Positions 8,482-17,790 of a DNA stretch of 31,384 nucleotides are shown here, piece by piece. The notes under the pieces are model-generated. The model worked only from the letters and a program-made list of their open reading frames with translations, had not been told where the DNA came from and searched no databases. The translations under genes were made by a program, and so were the position numbers. Numbering within the stretch: the first letter of the stretch is position 1; the number at the start of each line of letters is the position of its first letter. Origin of the DNA: Treponema sp. (GTDB taxonomy: Bacteria > Spirochaetota > Spirochaetia > Treponematales > Treponemataceae); contig JAGCTZ010000114.1 in NCBI GenBank assembly GCA_017963165.1, positions 1 to 31,384 of the forward strand. The letters run 5' to 3'.

Positions 8482-9678
8482 ATGAAAAAAGGATTAAAAG
8501 TTTTTGTCATTATTTTATGCTCATTATTTGGATTGATTGTTCTTGTTGTTGCCGGAACAGCCCTTATTTTCAGAAATGAAATTTCTATTTATTCAAGCAT
8601 CAAGCAGTTAAGGCCGGCTAACAGAGATATCCTGCAGGGTGGGCTGTACGAAATTACATACAAAGGAAATTATTATTTTGAAGACTTTATAAAAGATGGC
8701 GGCGCAAAAACAGACAAGGCAATGACAGAATTTCTAAATAAGAAGTTTACTAAAGGTCTTGTTAAAATGAATATCTATACGGGCTCCATTGGATGCTCTG
8801 CCTTTACTGCTATAACAAAAGATGGTCAGAATCTTTTAGCACGTAATTATGATTATCCTGCCACAAACTCTTGTATTGTAAAAGTTAAGGGAAATAAAAA
8901 AAGACACGCTTCGATTTCTACAGTTGATCTTTCTTTTTTGGGAATCTCGTATACAAAGGATATGGATTCTTTTGTAACAAAGATTTTCAGCATTACGGCT
9001 GTGTATTGTCCACTTGATGGAATTAATGATGCCGGTGTTAGCTGCGGCGTTCTTGTTTCGGGACAAGGTCCTGGAACCGGTTCTATTCCAACAAATCAAA
9101 ATACAGATAAACCGGATATTACTACTTCAACTTTTATAAGAATGATTCTTGATTATGCAGACTCGCTTGAAGATGCTGTTGAGATTGCTCAAAAATATGA
9201 TATGCATGATTCGAGCCGTTCATCTTATCATTTTATGGTGGCCGATAAGTCTGGTCGTAGTGCAATTATGGAATGGGTGAATGACGTTGATAAAACCGAT
9301 ATTTATGGAGAAAGAAGAAAGTTAGTTGTAACTTACAATGATTCAGATTTTCAGGCAGTTACAAATTTTATAATTGTTCCCGGCTATTTTGAAGGCACCG
9401 AAGAAAAGTTCATAGACGGCAAAGACAGATACGATATTATTTGCGATAAACTTTCTCCTTCAAATGGAATTCTTCAGGATGAAATGCAGGCAATGGATAT
9501 TCTTTATAGAGTAGCTTCAAGAACTGTTGATCCTGTACGTACAAAAATAAATAAACACTTGACTGTTCATAGTGTTATTTTTAATCTTGATGAAGGAACA
9601 GCATTGTGGTGTTTTGCAGAGCAATTCCAGGATGATGACGGAATGATAAAGTACCAGATAGAAGGAGCAAAAAAATGA
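8482..9678 (+). CDS. Membrane-anchored Ntn-type linear amide C-N hydrolase (acyltransferase/choloylglycine hydrolase superfamily)
   Basis: The 398-aa protein begins with one membrane anchor (about residues 6-30). A putative nucleophile is Cys105 in SIGCSAFTAITKDGQNLLARNYDY; the 'C..F.A....G..L..RN.D' pattern is that of N-terminal-nucleophile hydrolases related to isopenicillin-N acyltransferase and choloylglycine hydrolase. Later motifs agree (DGINDAGVSCGVL; SSYHFMVADKSGRSAIMEW). Such enzymes cut linear amide bonds. If it follows the family, an N-terminal segment would be removed to expose the Cys, yet here the segment includes the membrane anchor, so processing would release the enzyme. It has a good GGAG site and overlaps the next gene by 4 bp (ATGA). 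Confidence 0.72.
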   Translation: MKKGLKVFVIILCSLFGLIVLVVAGTALIFRNEISIYSSIKQLRPANRDILQGGLYEITYKGNYYFEDFIKDGGAKTDKAMTEFLNKKFTKGLVKMNIYTGSIGCSAFTAITKDGQNLLARNYDYPATNSCIVKVKGNKKRHASISTVDLSFLGISYTKDMDSFVTKIFSITAVYCPLDGINDAGVSCGVLVSGQGPGTGSIPTNQNTDKPDITTSTFIRMILDYADSLEDAVEIAQKYDMHDSSRSSYHFMVADKSGRSAIMEWVNDVDKTDIYGERRKLVVTYNDSDFQAVTNFIIVPGYFEGTEEKFIDGKDRYDIICDKLSPSNGILQDEMQAMDILYRVASRTVDPVRTKINKHLTVHSVIFNLDEGTALWCFAEQFQDDDGMIKYQIEGAKK

Positions 9679-10346
9679 ATACAAAACTTTTCTTTTTAGC
9701 AATAGCAAAATTCTTATGTGGTGTTGTTTTGATGGGAGCACTTCTCTTTATCCCGGCCGGCAGCTTTAAGTTTTTTGATGCCTGGCTCTTGCTTGGGATT
9801 TTATTTATCCCGATGTTCGTTGCAGGAATTATAATGATGTTCAAAAATCCAGAGCTTCTGAAAAAGCGCCTGAATGCAAAAGAAGAGCAGAAGGAACAGA
9901 AGACTGTAATTGCTTTGAGCGGCCTGATGTTTCTTGCAGTATTTATTGTTGCAGGTTTGAATTATCGTTTTGGATGGATTGTTCTGCCTGATATTGTTTC
10001 TTATGTTGCCGCTGGAGTTTTCCTTCTGGCTTATGTTTTATATGCAGAAGTTCTTCGCGAGAACACTTACCTTTCGCGCACAATCGAAGTCCAAGAAAAT
10101 CAAAAGGTTATAGACACCGGGCTTTACGGAGTTGTTCGCCATCCGATGTATATGAGTACATTGTTTTTGTTCCTTGCTATGCCGCTTGTTCTTGGTTCAA
10201 TTATTTCGTTTGTAATAACACTCATGTATTTTCCGATTATTGCCAAAAGAATTAAGAATGAAGAAAAGGTTCTGGAAGAAGGTTTGCCAGGCTACAAAGA
10301 GTACAAGCAGAAGGTTCGCTTTAGAGTGATTCCGTTTATCTGGTAA
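9675..10346 (+). CDS. Isoprenylcysteine carboxyl methyltransferase-like membrane protein
   Basis: This 223-aa protein has about five hydrophobic segments and the hallmark C-terminal motif of the ICMT/PEMT-like family: TGLYGVVRHPMYMSTLFLFLAMPLVLGS, followed by RIKNEEKVLEEGLPGYKEYKQKVRFRVIPFIW (KxxxRYRxxPxxW-like). These bind SAM and a lipid substrate in the membrane. Bacterial members have varied or unknown substrates, so a role in protein prenylation is not implied. The start codon overlaps the stop of the Ntn hydrolase gene, indicating translational coupling. Confidence 0.8.
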   Translation: MNTKLFFLAIAKFLCGVVLMGALLFIPAGSFKFFDAWLLLGILFIPMFVAGIIMMFKNPELLKKRLNAKEEQKEQKTVIALSGLMFLAVFIVAGLNYRFGWIVLPDIVSYVAAGVFLLAYVLYAEVLRENTYLSRTIEVQENQKVIDTGLYGVVRHPMYMSTLFLFLAMPLVLGSIISFVITLMYFPIIAKRIKNEEKVLEEGLPGYKEYKQKVRFRVIPFIW

Positions 10347-10407
10347 CAAGCTTATAACTTTGTTCTGTAAGCGCGCACAGGTTTTCAAAGCTTGTTGCCG
10401 TTATAAG
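10342..10407. other. Interleaved inverted repeats between convergent genes
   Basis: Two inverted repeats are interleaved: a 12-nt arm 10342-10353 pairs with 10388-10399 (one T-G pair), and CTTATAAC at 10351-10358 pairs exactly with GTTATAAG at 10400-10407. The order A-B-A'-B' fits a pseudoknot or two alternative hairpins. It overlaps the stop of the ICMT-like gene and lies before the convergent pheT stop, so it may be a terminator, although the downstream T-rich stretch is interrupted. Confidence 0.4.
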
Positions 10408-10443
10408 AAGAACTGTAATTTATAGAAAAATTTTATTTTGATT

Positions 10444-12183
10444 TTAGATTAAATCTTCCAGATCCAATTCACCGGCTACACATGGAGTTGTAATACCCCA
10501 GTTTTCAAGAACCTGTGGATGAAGTTCGCCGAATACTCCGGCCTGTTTTCCGTTTACCATAAGGGCTGCCTGACGGCCTGGGATAAAGCGTGGGTCGTCG
10601 CTTTCTACAACTTTGTATTCGTGGTCAAGGAAGTATACTAAGCTTGAAACTTCGCTGGCCAATGTGTTGAAGTTAGCGTTTGCAGCTGCTGTAAGGAAGC
10701 CAAGGTGCTGGCGTGTAATTGTACCTGTGTTTTCGTCTTCTTTAAGATAAGCAACCTTACCAATTTCGAAAATCTTGTGAGGATACATTGCGTTGGCACT
10801 TCCTGCTTCTGCACGACAGAGTGAAGAAAGAATTTCTGGACGGATGAACTGGTAGTTTTCGCTCATTGGGTTTGCAATTTCGATTACTTTTGAGCCGTCA
10901 ATAAGCATATTATCTACGTAGTCCTTTTTAGAACCAACATAATTGAAGATCATTTCCTGATATCCAAGGCCAACCATTAAAGTTTTTGCCTTGCGGCTGA
11001 ACTCTGTAAGTGGGAGCAAACGTCCTACAGTAAAGTCCTGTGGTGTTCTTGGCTCAAATGCGCTTACATTGCAGCCAATCATTACATCTTCAATAATATC
11101 TACTTCGTGAAGGAAGTCGTTGCGGTATGGAGCTGGGCTAAGGGTGATGGTGTAGTCTGCAGGTCCTTCGAGAGCCTCAGGAACCGCAGAAATCTCTACG
11201 CTGTTGCCCATTCTGATAAGCGCATCTTTTACTGTATCAATATCAAAATCACTTCCCAAGAGTTTATTTACTGCAGCAAGTGTAGTTTTAGTTGTTGGCT
11301 GGAAATAGTAAGGAACCATAATGTCCTTTCCAAGTCCTGTGTCGTATGGATGACGAACAAGAATAGGTTTAATTTCATATCCCTGATCAGCAAAATCGCA
11401 GGCTACGATGTTGGCACTCAAAATAAGGTTTTCAATATTGTCACCGGTAAGCTCAACCATTAAATCTTTATCACCAACCTGAACAGCACCAAGAGTAGCA
11501 CTATTGATGATTGGAGCCATAGAAAGAACTTCATCCTTTGCATCGCTCAAAAGAGGGAACTTTTTCATATCCTGCAAAATCCAGCCAAAATCTTTTCCTT
11601 TTGGATGGTCTGTAAGAATCTGGCGGCAAGTCATAGGAGCATCGCACTGAAGCGGAACGAAGCTAGTCTTGTCCGGATCAACAGCGTGATATTTAACCGG
11701 GAACTTAATCTGGTCTACGCGGTAAACACCCATAGAAATAGATTTACGTTTACGTCCAAAGTTCCATGCCAATTTTTCCTGTGTCTGAATAATATCCTTG
11801 AGCATAGGATCATCAATTGCTTTTCCTGTAATCATGAATGCAACCATGTACGGACGAATATCCTTAAGCTCTGGATCAACATAAACTACACGCTCTCCGT
11901 AATCATTATTTCCGTGATTGCTCATGAGCTTCATATAGTCAACGGTCTTTCCGCCTTCGTGAAGTTTAATCTGGCGTGCAACACCATTTGTAGACCAAAG
12001 GTCAGGGCGGTTTGTATCATTTAATTCGATTTTTACAACACGTTCATCTTCCGGCTGGCTCATATCAGGTTTTTCATCAAGCTCGGCCTTTGCACATGGA
12101 AGGATATCTTCCAGTACATCATAAGTGTATTTTTTTCCAATAGCTTCAAAGAATAATTTTTCGTTACATTCGATTTTAGGCAT
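10444..12183 (-). CDS. pheT: Phenylalanyl-tRNA synthetase beta subunit, archaeal/eukaryotic type
   Basis: About 579 aa, clearly shorter than the roughly 800-aa common bacterial beta chain and lacking its N-terminal tRNA-binding extension. The sequence starts MPKIECNEKLFFEAIGK and contains ELNDTNRPDLWSTNGVARQIK, SAPYRNDFLHEVDIIEDVMIG-like (here SPAPYRNDFLHEVDIIED) and a C-terminal GRQAALMVNGKQAGVFGELHPQVLENWGI, all typical of the archaeal-type PheT found in spirochaetes. The subunit pairs with PheS to charge tRNA-Phe and carries the editing domain. I choose the ATG at 12183 because GAGAGG lies 7 nt upstream; an in-frame ATG at 12207 has no such site and would place the Shine-Dalgarno sequence inside the gene. 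No pheS lies in the window. Confidence 0.93.
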   Translation of the reverse strand: MPKIECNEKLFFEAIGKKYTYDVLEDILPCAKAELDEKPDMSQPEDERVVKIELNDTNRPDLWSTNGVARQIKLHEGGKTVDYMKLMSNHGNNDYGERVVYVDPELKDIRPYMVAFMITGKAIDDPMLKDIIQTQEKLAWNFGRKRKSISMGVYRVDQIKFPVKYHAVDPDKTSFVPLQCDAPMTCRQILTDHPKGKDFGWILQDMKKFPLLSDAKDEVLSMAPIINSATLGAVQVGDKDLMVELTGDNIENLILSANIVACDFADQGYEIKPILVRHPYDTGLGKDIMVPYYFQPTTKTTLAAVNKLLGSDFDIDTVKDALIRMGNSVEISAVPEALEGPADYTITLSPAPYRNDFLHEVDIIEDVMIGCNVSAFEPRTPQDFTVGRLLPLTEFSRKAKTLMVGLGYQEMIFNYVGSKKDYVDNMLIDGSKVIEIANPMSENYQFIRPEILSSLCRAEAGSANAMYPHKIFEIGKVAYLKEDENTGTITRQHLGFLTAAANANFNTLASEVSSLVYFLDHEYKVVESDDPRFIPGRQAALMVNGKQAGVFGELHPQVLENWGITTPCVAGELDLEDLI

Positions 12184-12226
12184 TTTTTTCCTCTCATAAA
12201 AAGGCAATTAAGAATTAGAATGATTT

Positions 12227-12255
12227 ATTATAGAAGATTTTAAATGAATAGGGAA
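12227..12255 (-). promoter_or_regulatory. Likely pheT promoter
   Basis: On the minus strand a perfect TATAAT (12227-12232) lies about 45 bp upstream of the pheT ATG. The -35 at 17 bp spacing (TTCCCT) is poor. The -10 and the leader with GAGAGG make a start here plausible. Confidence 0.35.
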
Positions 12256-12317
12256 GACAGGCGCTTATAATTTGCATAAGGATAATCTGGCGCCAACAAA
12301 AAAATAAAAAATTTTCA

Positions 12318-12346
12318 TTTACAACATTAATCATTTTTGTTATTAT
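12318..12346 (+). promoter_or_regulatory. Promoter of the decarboxylase gene
   Basis: TTTACA (12318-12323), a 17-bp spacer and TATTAT (12341-12346) make a near-consensus sigma-70 promoter. Transcription should start near 12353 and give a leader of about 72 nt. Confidence 0.65.
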
Positions 12347-12350
12347 TCAT

Positions 12351-12424
12351 CAACGTTGAAATTAATAGGGTTCCTATCCAGCGTGACGGCTTTGACCGGT
12401 TATTTGTCATTACAGGAGTAATGT
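12351..12424 (+). promoter_or_regulatory. Structured 5' leader of the decarboxylase gene
   Basis: The leader holds several short inverted repeats: CAACGTTG (12351-12358), ATAGG-GTT-CCTAT (12364-12376), CGG/CCG around 12387-12398, and a perfect 6-bp hairpin at 12408-12423 (CATTAC, loop AGGA, GTAATG). The last hairpin puts the Shine-Dalgarno AGGAG in its loop, directly before the start ATG at 12425. It does not match a riboswitch class I can name. Polyamine control of such leaders is known in other bacteria; here it is only a suggestion. Confidence 0.4.
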
Positions 12425-13594
12425 ATGTTTAATCGTAAAGACTATGTCAGCGATAAGGACTGGCAGCGTTTTCTTGACTTTTCAAAAGATTTGGAAACTC
12501 CAAATGTTGTAATCAATCTTAACACAATCAAAACAAATTACATCAGGCTTAAAGATTCTTTTCCTTATGCACGTATTTATTATGCAATGAAGGCTAATCC
12601 TGGGGAACCGGTAATTAAAATGCTTGCCGAAATGGGTTCCTGCTTTGATATTGCTTCCCGCTATGAGCTTGATATGATTTCAAAGTTTGATGTTTCACCA
12701 GACCGCCTTTCTTACGGCAATACAATCAAAAAAGCAAAAGACATTAAATATTTTTATGAAAAAGGTGTCCGCATGTTTGCAACAGACAGTAAGGACGACC
12801 TTAAAGCAATTGCAGAAAATGCACCAGGTTCACGCATTTATGTTCGTATTCTTGTAGAAAATTCTGTAAGTGCAGACTGGCCTCTTTCACGCAAGTTTGG
12901 ATGTCACCCGGATATGGCTTATGATCTTCTTGTTCTTGCCCGTGATCTTGGACTTACTCCTTATGGTATAAGCTTTCACGTAGGAAGTCAGCAGCGCGAT
13001 ATTGGTCAGTGGAACGATGCTATTGCTAAAGTAAAATATCTTTTTACATCACTTGAAGAAGAAGAAGGAATCCGCTTGAGCATGATTAACATGGGTGGTG
13101 GTTTTCCTGCAAGCTATGTTGAACCTACAAATACTCTTGCAGAATATGCTTCGGAAATTACACGTTATATAGAAGAAGACTTTGGCGAAGATATACCGGA
13201 AATTATTCTTGAACCGGGTCGTTCTCTTGTTGGTGATAGCGGCATTCTTACAAGCGAAGTTATTCTTACTTCCCGCAAAAACAATACAGCTCTTGCTCGC
13301 TGGGTTTATGTAGATGCAGGCAAATTCAATGGGCTTATTGAAACTCTTGATGAATCAATCAAATATCCTGTTGTAACAAGCCGTGATGTTCCCGGTGAAA
13401 AAGAAGGAATTGTAATTATTGCAGGCCCTACCTGCGACAGTATGGATATCATGTACGAAGATGCAAAATATAAGCTGCCTGTTTCTCTTAAAGCCGGAGA
13501 CAAGCTTTACTGGCTTTCGACAGGAGCGTATACATCAACATACGCCTCGGTCGCCTTCAACGGATTTCCACCAATAAAGACATATTATATGTAG
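12425..13594 (+). CDS. Ornithine/lysine decarboxylase, fold type III PLP enzyme
   Basis: The 389-aa protein is a group IV (alanine-racemase-fold) decarboxylase. PLP would bind Lys56 in YYAMKANP; further landmarks are GSCFDIASRYELD, ISFHVGSQQ, NMGGGFPA, EPGRSLVGD and the active-site Cys337-Asp338 in GPTCDSMD, which pairs with the partner subunit in the dimer. Length and motifs resemble eukaryotic-like ornithine decarboxylase and the Selenomonas lysine/ornithine decarboxylase. It should make putrescine and/or cadaverine in the cytoplasm. The ATG at 12425 has AGGAG 6 nt upstream; an ATG at 12421 is in another frame and stops after three codons. The gene stands alone behind its own promoter and leader. 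Substrate choice cannot be read from the motifs. Confidence 0.87.
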   Translation: MFNRKDYVSDKDWQRFLDFSKDLETPNVVINLNTIKTNYIRLKDSFPYARIYYAMKANPGEPVIKMLAEMGSCFDIASRYELDMISKFDVSPDRLSYGNTIKKAKDIKYFYEKGVRMFATDSKDDLKAIAENAPGSRIYVRILVENSVSADWPLSRKFGCHPDMAYDLLVLARDLGLTPYGISFHVGSQQRDIGQWNDAIAKVKYLFTSLEEEEGIRLSMINMGGGFPASYVEPTNTLAEYASEITRYIEEDFGEDIPEIILEPGRSLVGDSGILTSEVILTSRKNNTALARWVYVDAGKFNGLIETLDESIKYPVVTSRDVPGEKEGIVIIAGPTCDSMDIMYEDAKYKLPVSLKAGDKLYWLSTGAYTSTYASVAFNGFPPIKTYYM

Positions 13595-13621
13595 GGCTTC
13601 TGTTTTATAATACAGCAGCCC
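13594..13621 (+). terminator. Possible terminator of the decarboxylase gene
   Basis: GGGCTTCTG (13594-13602) pairs with CAGCAGCCC (13613-13621) with one mismatch, overlapping the stop codon. The T-rich stretch (CTGTTTTAAT) comes about 12 nt later, so termination may be weak. Confidence 0.4.
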
Positions 13622-13651
13622 TGCAAATATTTCTGTTTTAATAAAAATCAT

Positions 13652-13680
13652 TTGCATTATTTCTCTCTTCAGTCTAAAAT
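13652..13680 (+). promoter_or_regulatory. Promoter placing the first receptor ATG at about +1
   Basis: TTGCAT (13652-13657), 17 bp and TAAAAT (13675-13680) end 7 nt before the ATG at 13688. No Shine-Dalgarno site is present, so the mRNA is probably leaderless. The longer reading frame from the TTG at 13652 would start inside this -35 box. Confidence 0.5.
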
Positions 13681-13687
13681 TATAGAT

Positions 13688-15556
13688 ATGAGTTTATTTA
13701 TTACATATTTGCTATTTTTTGGATTGTCTACAGTTATAGGCGTCCCTTTACTTTCTTCATTTCAGGTAACCCAGATAAAGGGTTCTACCTGGTTGGATTG
13801 GTTACAGCATTTAAGTACATCTCTTGGCCCTGCTGCTGGAATATTTGTTCTTGTATCTATAATTTCTTATAGAATGATAAAACCTCTTTCTAAACTTATT
13901 AGCGAGGCAGAAACTCGTTCTCTTTCTGATGATGAAAAGAAGCTTGCGCAGAAAATTCTTAACAGAGTTAATACAATTACAACAATTTCGCTTCTGCTCG
14001 GATATCCGGTGGGAAACGGCTCTACAATTATCATTAAGACATTAACAGGAGGTCTTAATTACAATATTGTAGATCTTTCAATCATTCTTATTCTTGTATT
14101 GCTTTATGCTTTTCTTGCAATTGCTTATTCTACAAAATGTTTTAATATTCTGGCTCGTGCACAACTTTCCAAGCTTAAAATTCAGAATACAGATGAGATG
14201 AAAAACTCCCGCTATACAATAACTCTTGCCATGATTACTGTTGTTGCAATGCTTATTATGGGCTGGCATTTGTTCTGTTCAGGTTATAGTGCTGTTCGTC
14301 ATGGCTGGCCACTTAAGCTTTTTGTACGAAAAGGCCTTTATGCATTCTTTATGAGTGCTTTTATTTCTCTGCCGGCTTGTATTCTTGTTCTTTATCAGCT
14401 TAGAAAACGATTTAAAATTACTGTTCAACAGATTGATTCTCTGCGCGAAGAAGGTGATCTTGTTACACGATTGAACATTGGTACATTTGATGATTTTGGT
14501 ATAATAATGACTTCGATGAACAAGCTTATGGACTTCCTCTATAAGTCACTTACAACACTTAAAAAGGAATCTGTATCTGTTGGCGATGCTGCAAAAGAGC
14601 TTCTTTCTATTACCGAAAATACATCTACAAGTATGAACATGATTGTTTCAAGCTTTGAAGAAATGCATAAACAAAATGCACAAAAGGATGAACTTCTGGA
14701 AGCTGCAAATACAAGTATTTCAAAGCTTAATGATGATGCAGCAAAGGTCAGTGCTACAATGCAGGATCAGGCACAGGCCGAAGAGCAGAATGCAGAAGCA
14801 ATTTCGCAGATGACTGAAAATACAAATCAGATTAATGAACTGATTAAACAGGCTCGTGAGCTTTCTAATAATCTTTCTGAATCTTCTGATGCAGGTTCTT
14901 CCGAAGTAGAAAAAACAGAGCTTGTAATTAATTCTGTAAGCGAAAAATCAAAGAAGATGATTGAAGTTATTCAGGTTATTCAGCAGGTTGCTTCGCAGAC
15001 AAACCTTCTTGCCATGAATGCTGCAATTGAGGCTGCACATGCTGGTGAGGCTGGACAAGGCTTCTCTGTTGTTGCCGACGAAATTCGTAAGCTTGCCGAA
15101 AGTACACAGAGCCAGGCAAAGAGTATCAAGGATTTGATTACCGAAATTACTACTGCCATTCAGGAAGGTTCTTCAAGCATGCGAGATACAAAGTCTATGT
15201 TCTATAAGATTCAGCAGGAAATTGGAACACAGACAAATGTTGTCGAAAACATCGCAAAAACAATGGAAATTCAGTCTGTTGGTGCCGAAGAAATTCTTTC
15301 TACAACAAACAAGATTTCAAGTAACATTCAAAGTGTAAATGAATTAATTAAGAATCAGGCAACTTATACAGAAGAAATTACTTCTGGTATTAAAGAGGTT
15401 GTTTCGCTTTCCGAAAAAATTGATTCGTCAATGAATGTTTCTGTTGGAATTCTCAGGGACTTCTCTCAATCAATTGATATCATTAATGAAAAGGCAGTTA
15501 ATAACCAGAATTCTGTTCAGACAATTAATGATGAGTTGGAAAAATTTACATTGTAG
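13688..15556 (+). CDS. Methyl-accepting chemotaxis protein with a polytopic membrane domain
   Basis: About 622 aa from the ATG at 13688. The N-terminal 240 residues hold roughly six membrane segments (about 3-25, 46-65, 95-115, 126-152, 176-197, 217-240) and no sizeable periplasmic sensor domain. A HAMP-like linker follows ([30 protein letters not shown]), then the long cytoplasmic coiled coil with the signalling tip near residues 433-470 ([33 protein letters not shown]). It should regulate CheA. The multi-spanning N-terminus may sense signals inside the membrane. It converges with a second receptor gene and shares a terminator with it. Confidence 0.88.
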   Translation: MSLFITYLLFFGLSTVIGVPLLSSFQVTQIKGSTWLDWLQHLSTSLGPAAGIFVLVSIISYRMIKPLSKLISEAETRSLSDDEKKLAQKILNRVNTITTISLLLGYPVGNGSTIIIKTLTGGLNYNIVDLSIILILVLLYAFLAIAYSTKCFNILARAQLSKLKIQNTDEMKNSRYTITLAMITVVAMLIMGWHLFCSGYSAVRHGWPLKLFVRKGLYAFFMSAFISLPACILVLYQLRKRFKITVQQIDSLREEGDLVTRLNIGTFDDFGIIMTSMNKLMDFLYKSLTTLKKESVSVGDAAKELLSITENTSTSMNMIVSSFEEMHKQNAQKDELLEAANTSISKLNDDAAKVSATMQDQAQAEEQNAEAISQMTENTNQINELIKQARELSNNLSESSDAGSSEVEKTELVINSVSEKSKKMIEVIQVIQQVASQTNLLAMNAAIEAAHAGEAGQGFSVVADEIRKLAESTQSQAKSIKDLITEITTAIQEGSSSMRDTKSMFYKIQQEIGTQTNVVENIAKTMEIQSVGAEEILSTTNKISSNIQSVNELIKNQATYTEEITSGIKEVVSLSEKIDSSMNVSVGILRDFSQSIDIINEKAVNNQNSVQTINDELEKFTL

Positions 15557-15577
15557 AAAAGCCGCATCATTATAAAC

Positions 15578-15615
15578 AAAACGAGGCAATCCATATAACA
15601 AGATTGCCTCGTTTT
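15578..15615. terminator. Bidirectional terminator between two receptor genes
   Basis: A perfect 14-bp inverted repeat (AAAACGAGGCAATC at 15578-15591, its complement at 15602-15615) with a 10-nt loop carries A's on one side and T's on the other. It therefore works as an intrinsic terminator for both convergent chemotaxis receptor genes. Confidence 0.9.
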
Positions 15616-15641
15616 TATTTCTTTAAATGCCGATTGCGTGA

Positions 15642-17711
15642 TTAAACCTTAAACTGCTTAATCTGTGCGCTTATCTTAGAAACACTATTACGTACATTAC
15701 GAGAGTTCTCTGAAAGTATTTTTCCGGAATCTGCAATCAACTGTGAATCCTGAGCAACACCATTCATATTGTTTGCCATTTGTTCAGTAACAGCTTCAAG
15801 AATATGAATCCTATCCATAACCTGTTTATTTGTTGCGGTCATTGTATTACTTGAAGTTTTTACGTTACGAGTATTGTCATTCAAGGTCTGCAAAGATTCA
15901 TTAATCTGTTTAGAACCTTCTGTCTGTTCATTCATAGAATCTTTAATCTGACGTACAAGGGAATCTGTTTCTGCAATCATTCCAGAAAGTTTTGTAAATG
16001 ATTCAAGAGATTCGCCGGAAGCAACTGTTACACTGGAAATAGATTCTCTGATTTTTGTAAGCTGCTCACCAATTTTCTGTGACTGCTCTGAAGAATCTTC
16101 CGAAAGCTTACGAATTTCATCGGCTACTACCGAGAAGCCTTTTCCAGCTTCACCTGCGTGCGCAGCTTCGATGGCGGCATTCATAGCAAGAAGGTTTGTC
16201 TGTTCTGCAATACCCTGAATAACAGTATTTGCTTCTTCAAGCATTTCTGATTCATCCTGAATCTTAATGATTTTATCATTAACAAGAATCTGCTTTTCGG
16301 AACCGTTACGAACATTGCTTTCAAGATTGTTAAAGGAAGAAGCCATGCGGTCTACAATTCTGTTTACCGAAGCAATATTGCTTACCATTTCTTCTACAGT
16401 CGAAGAAGCCTGTGTTACTTCATCAACCTGAACCTTAATCAAATCATCAAGAGAAGCAATGTTATTTGAAACTTCGCTAACTTCGTAAACTGTTTCGGCA
16501 ACTGTACAAGCTTGTTCTCCAAGTTGCGTATGAAGCTGATCAATACTTGTAGAAATCTTAGCCATAATATCCGAGGTGTCGGTAGCAGAATGGCTCATGT
16601 CAACGCTTACAACATCAAGAGTTTCTTGTGAGTTTTTAATATCCATGATGATGTTGCGGAGTTTATCTGTAAACAAGTTAAAGCCTTTAACAACTTCTCC
16701 AATTTCATCTTTATTGTAAACCTGAATTTTGCGTGTAAGGTCTGCACTATCACTTGCAAGCTCTGTAATTGATTTTGTAACTTCAAGCAATGGTCTAAGG
16801 AACTTGTTCAAAGAAATAAGCAGAGAAAGAAGAATTACAACAAATGAAATAAGAATTATAGCAATGATAGAATGCTGGATTTTTGCAAGGCCGCCAAAGT
16901 AGTAATCGTAAGGAAGGGCACAAACAACAAGCCATTCTGGTTTTGAAGGAACCGAACTTGCAAGGAACGACATTTTTACTCCGGTTATTGAATCTATATA
17001 TTCAATAATGTCTTCGTTGCCGTTTATTGCATCCTGAATTGCACCTGCAAGCGCAGTATTTGCTTCAAGATCAATATCAGAATCTTCGGCTAATCCAATA
17101 ATTTCGCCTGTAGATTTACTAACAACAAAAGGATGATAATAGTCCCCAATTGTAATGCCGGAAACAATGTGCGAAAGTCTGTTTCCTTTAATAACCGAAA
17201 CAGCTACACCGTGAATCCTTCCATTGTAATTGTAAACAGGAACAGCGTAGAACATAAGAACTGCATTAATTACAGCAGAAAAGGCCGGGTCAACAACATA
17301 ATTATTTCCCTGCATAGCTTGTTCAAAGTAAACGCGGCCTGCAGCAAGGTTGAGTTTTTGTCCTGTTGAACGGATATAAGTAAAGCCTTCATCATCATAA
17401 AAAGCGCAGTTTTCATATTTATCAGTATTCAAGTTTACAACATCTGCCATCTGATGATTTTTTTCTTCAAGAGAAACTTCCGGGTCGCGGGCAAAAGGCA
17501 TTTCGGCAATAGAATTAAGAAGCATGAATTCTTTTTCATTTAGTTCATTAATCTGATTTGTAACATCACTTGAAAGAGATTCAAAACTACTTCTGGAAGA
17601 TGTTCTAAGCGCTTTATCCGCAAAATAATAAGAAAATCCACCTGTTGCCATAATACCAATAAGAATAATTACAACGGAAATTAATATAAGTTTTCCTTTT
17701 ATACTATGCAT
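15642..17711 (-). CDS. Methyl-accepting chemotaxis protein with a double-Cache sensor
   Basis: A 689-aa receptor with classical topology. Membrane segment 1 (residues 8-30) is followed by a periplasmic domain of about 245 residues that fits dCache ([61 protein letters not shown]), segment 2 (283-305), a HAMP domain ([25 protein letters not shown]) and the signalling coiled coil with its tip near 500-535 ([34 protein letters not shown]). dCache receptors usually bind small ligands such as amino acids; the ligand here is unknown. AGGAG lies 12 nt before the ATG. The gene has its own strong promoter, and a palindromic element sits just upstream of it. Confidence 0.92.
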   Translation of the reverse strand: MHSIKGKLILISVVIILIGIMATGGFSYYFADKALRTSSRSSFESLSSDVTNQINELNEKEFMLLNSIAEMPFARDPEVSLEEKNHQMADVVNLNTDKYENCAFYDDEGFTYIRSTGQKLNLAAGRVYFEQAMQGNNYVVDPAFSAVINAVLMFYAVPVYNYNGRIHGVAVSVIKGNRLSHIVSGITIGDYYHPFVVSKSTGEIIGLAEDSDIDLEANTALAGAIQDAINGNEDIIEYIDSITGVKMSFLASSVPSKPEWLVVCALPYDYYFGGLAKIQHSIIAIILISFVVILLSLLISLNKFLRPLLEVTKSITELASDSADLTRKIQVYNKDEIGEVVKGFNLFTDKLRNIIMDIKNSQETLDVVSVDMSHSATDTSDIMAKISTSIDQLHTQLGEQACTVAETVYEVSEVSNNIASLDDLIKVQVDEVTQASSTVEEMVSNIASVNRIVDRMASSFNNLESNVRNGSEKQILVNDKIIKIQDESEMLEEANTVIQGIAEQTNLLAMNAAIEAAHAGEAGKGFSVVADEIRKLSEDSSEQSQKIGEQLTKIRESISSVTVASGESLESFTKLSGMIAETDSLVRQIKDSMNEQTEGSKQINESLQTLNDNTRNVKTSSNTMTATNKQVMDRIHILEAVTEQMANNMNGVAQDSQLIADSGKILSENSRNVRNSVSKISAQIKQFKV

Positions 17712-17751
17712 AATAAATTTATTTCTCCTTATAACTTGTAACTAATTTACT

Positions 17752-17780
17752 ATTATAAAGCACTATATAGAAAATGACAA
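17752..17780 (-). promoter_or_regulatory. Promoter of the dCache receptor gene
   Basis: On the minus strand TTGTCA (17775-17780), a 17-bp spacer and a perfect TATAAT (17752-17757) lie about 40 bp upstream of the receptor ATG. The palindromic element begins 10 bp beyond the -35 box. Confidence 0.7.
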
Positions 17781-17790
17781 ATCATTTTAC

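Noticed and set aside
12256..12294. GGCGC/GCGCC inverted repeat between pheT and the decarboxylase gene
   Set aside because: Arms of 5 bp and a long loop; it lies upstream of both promoters' cores and could be chance.
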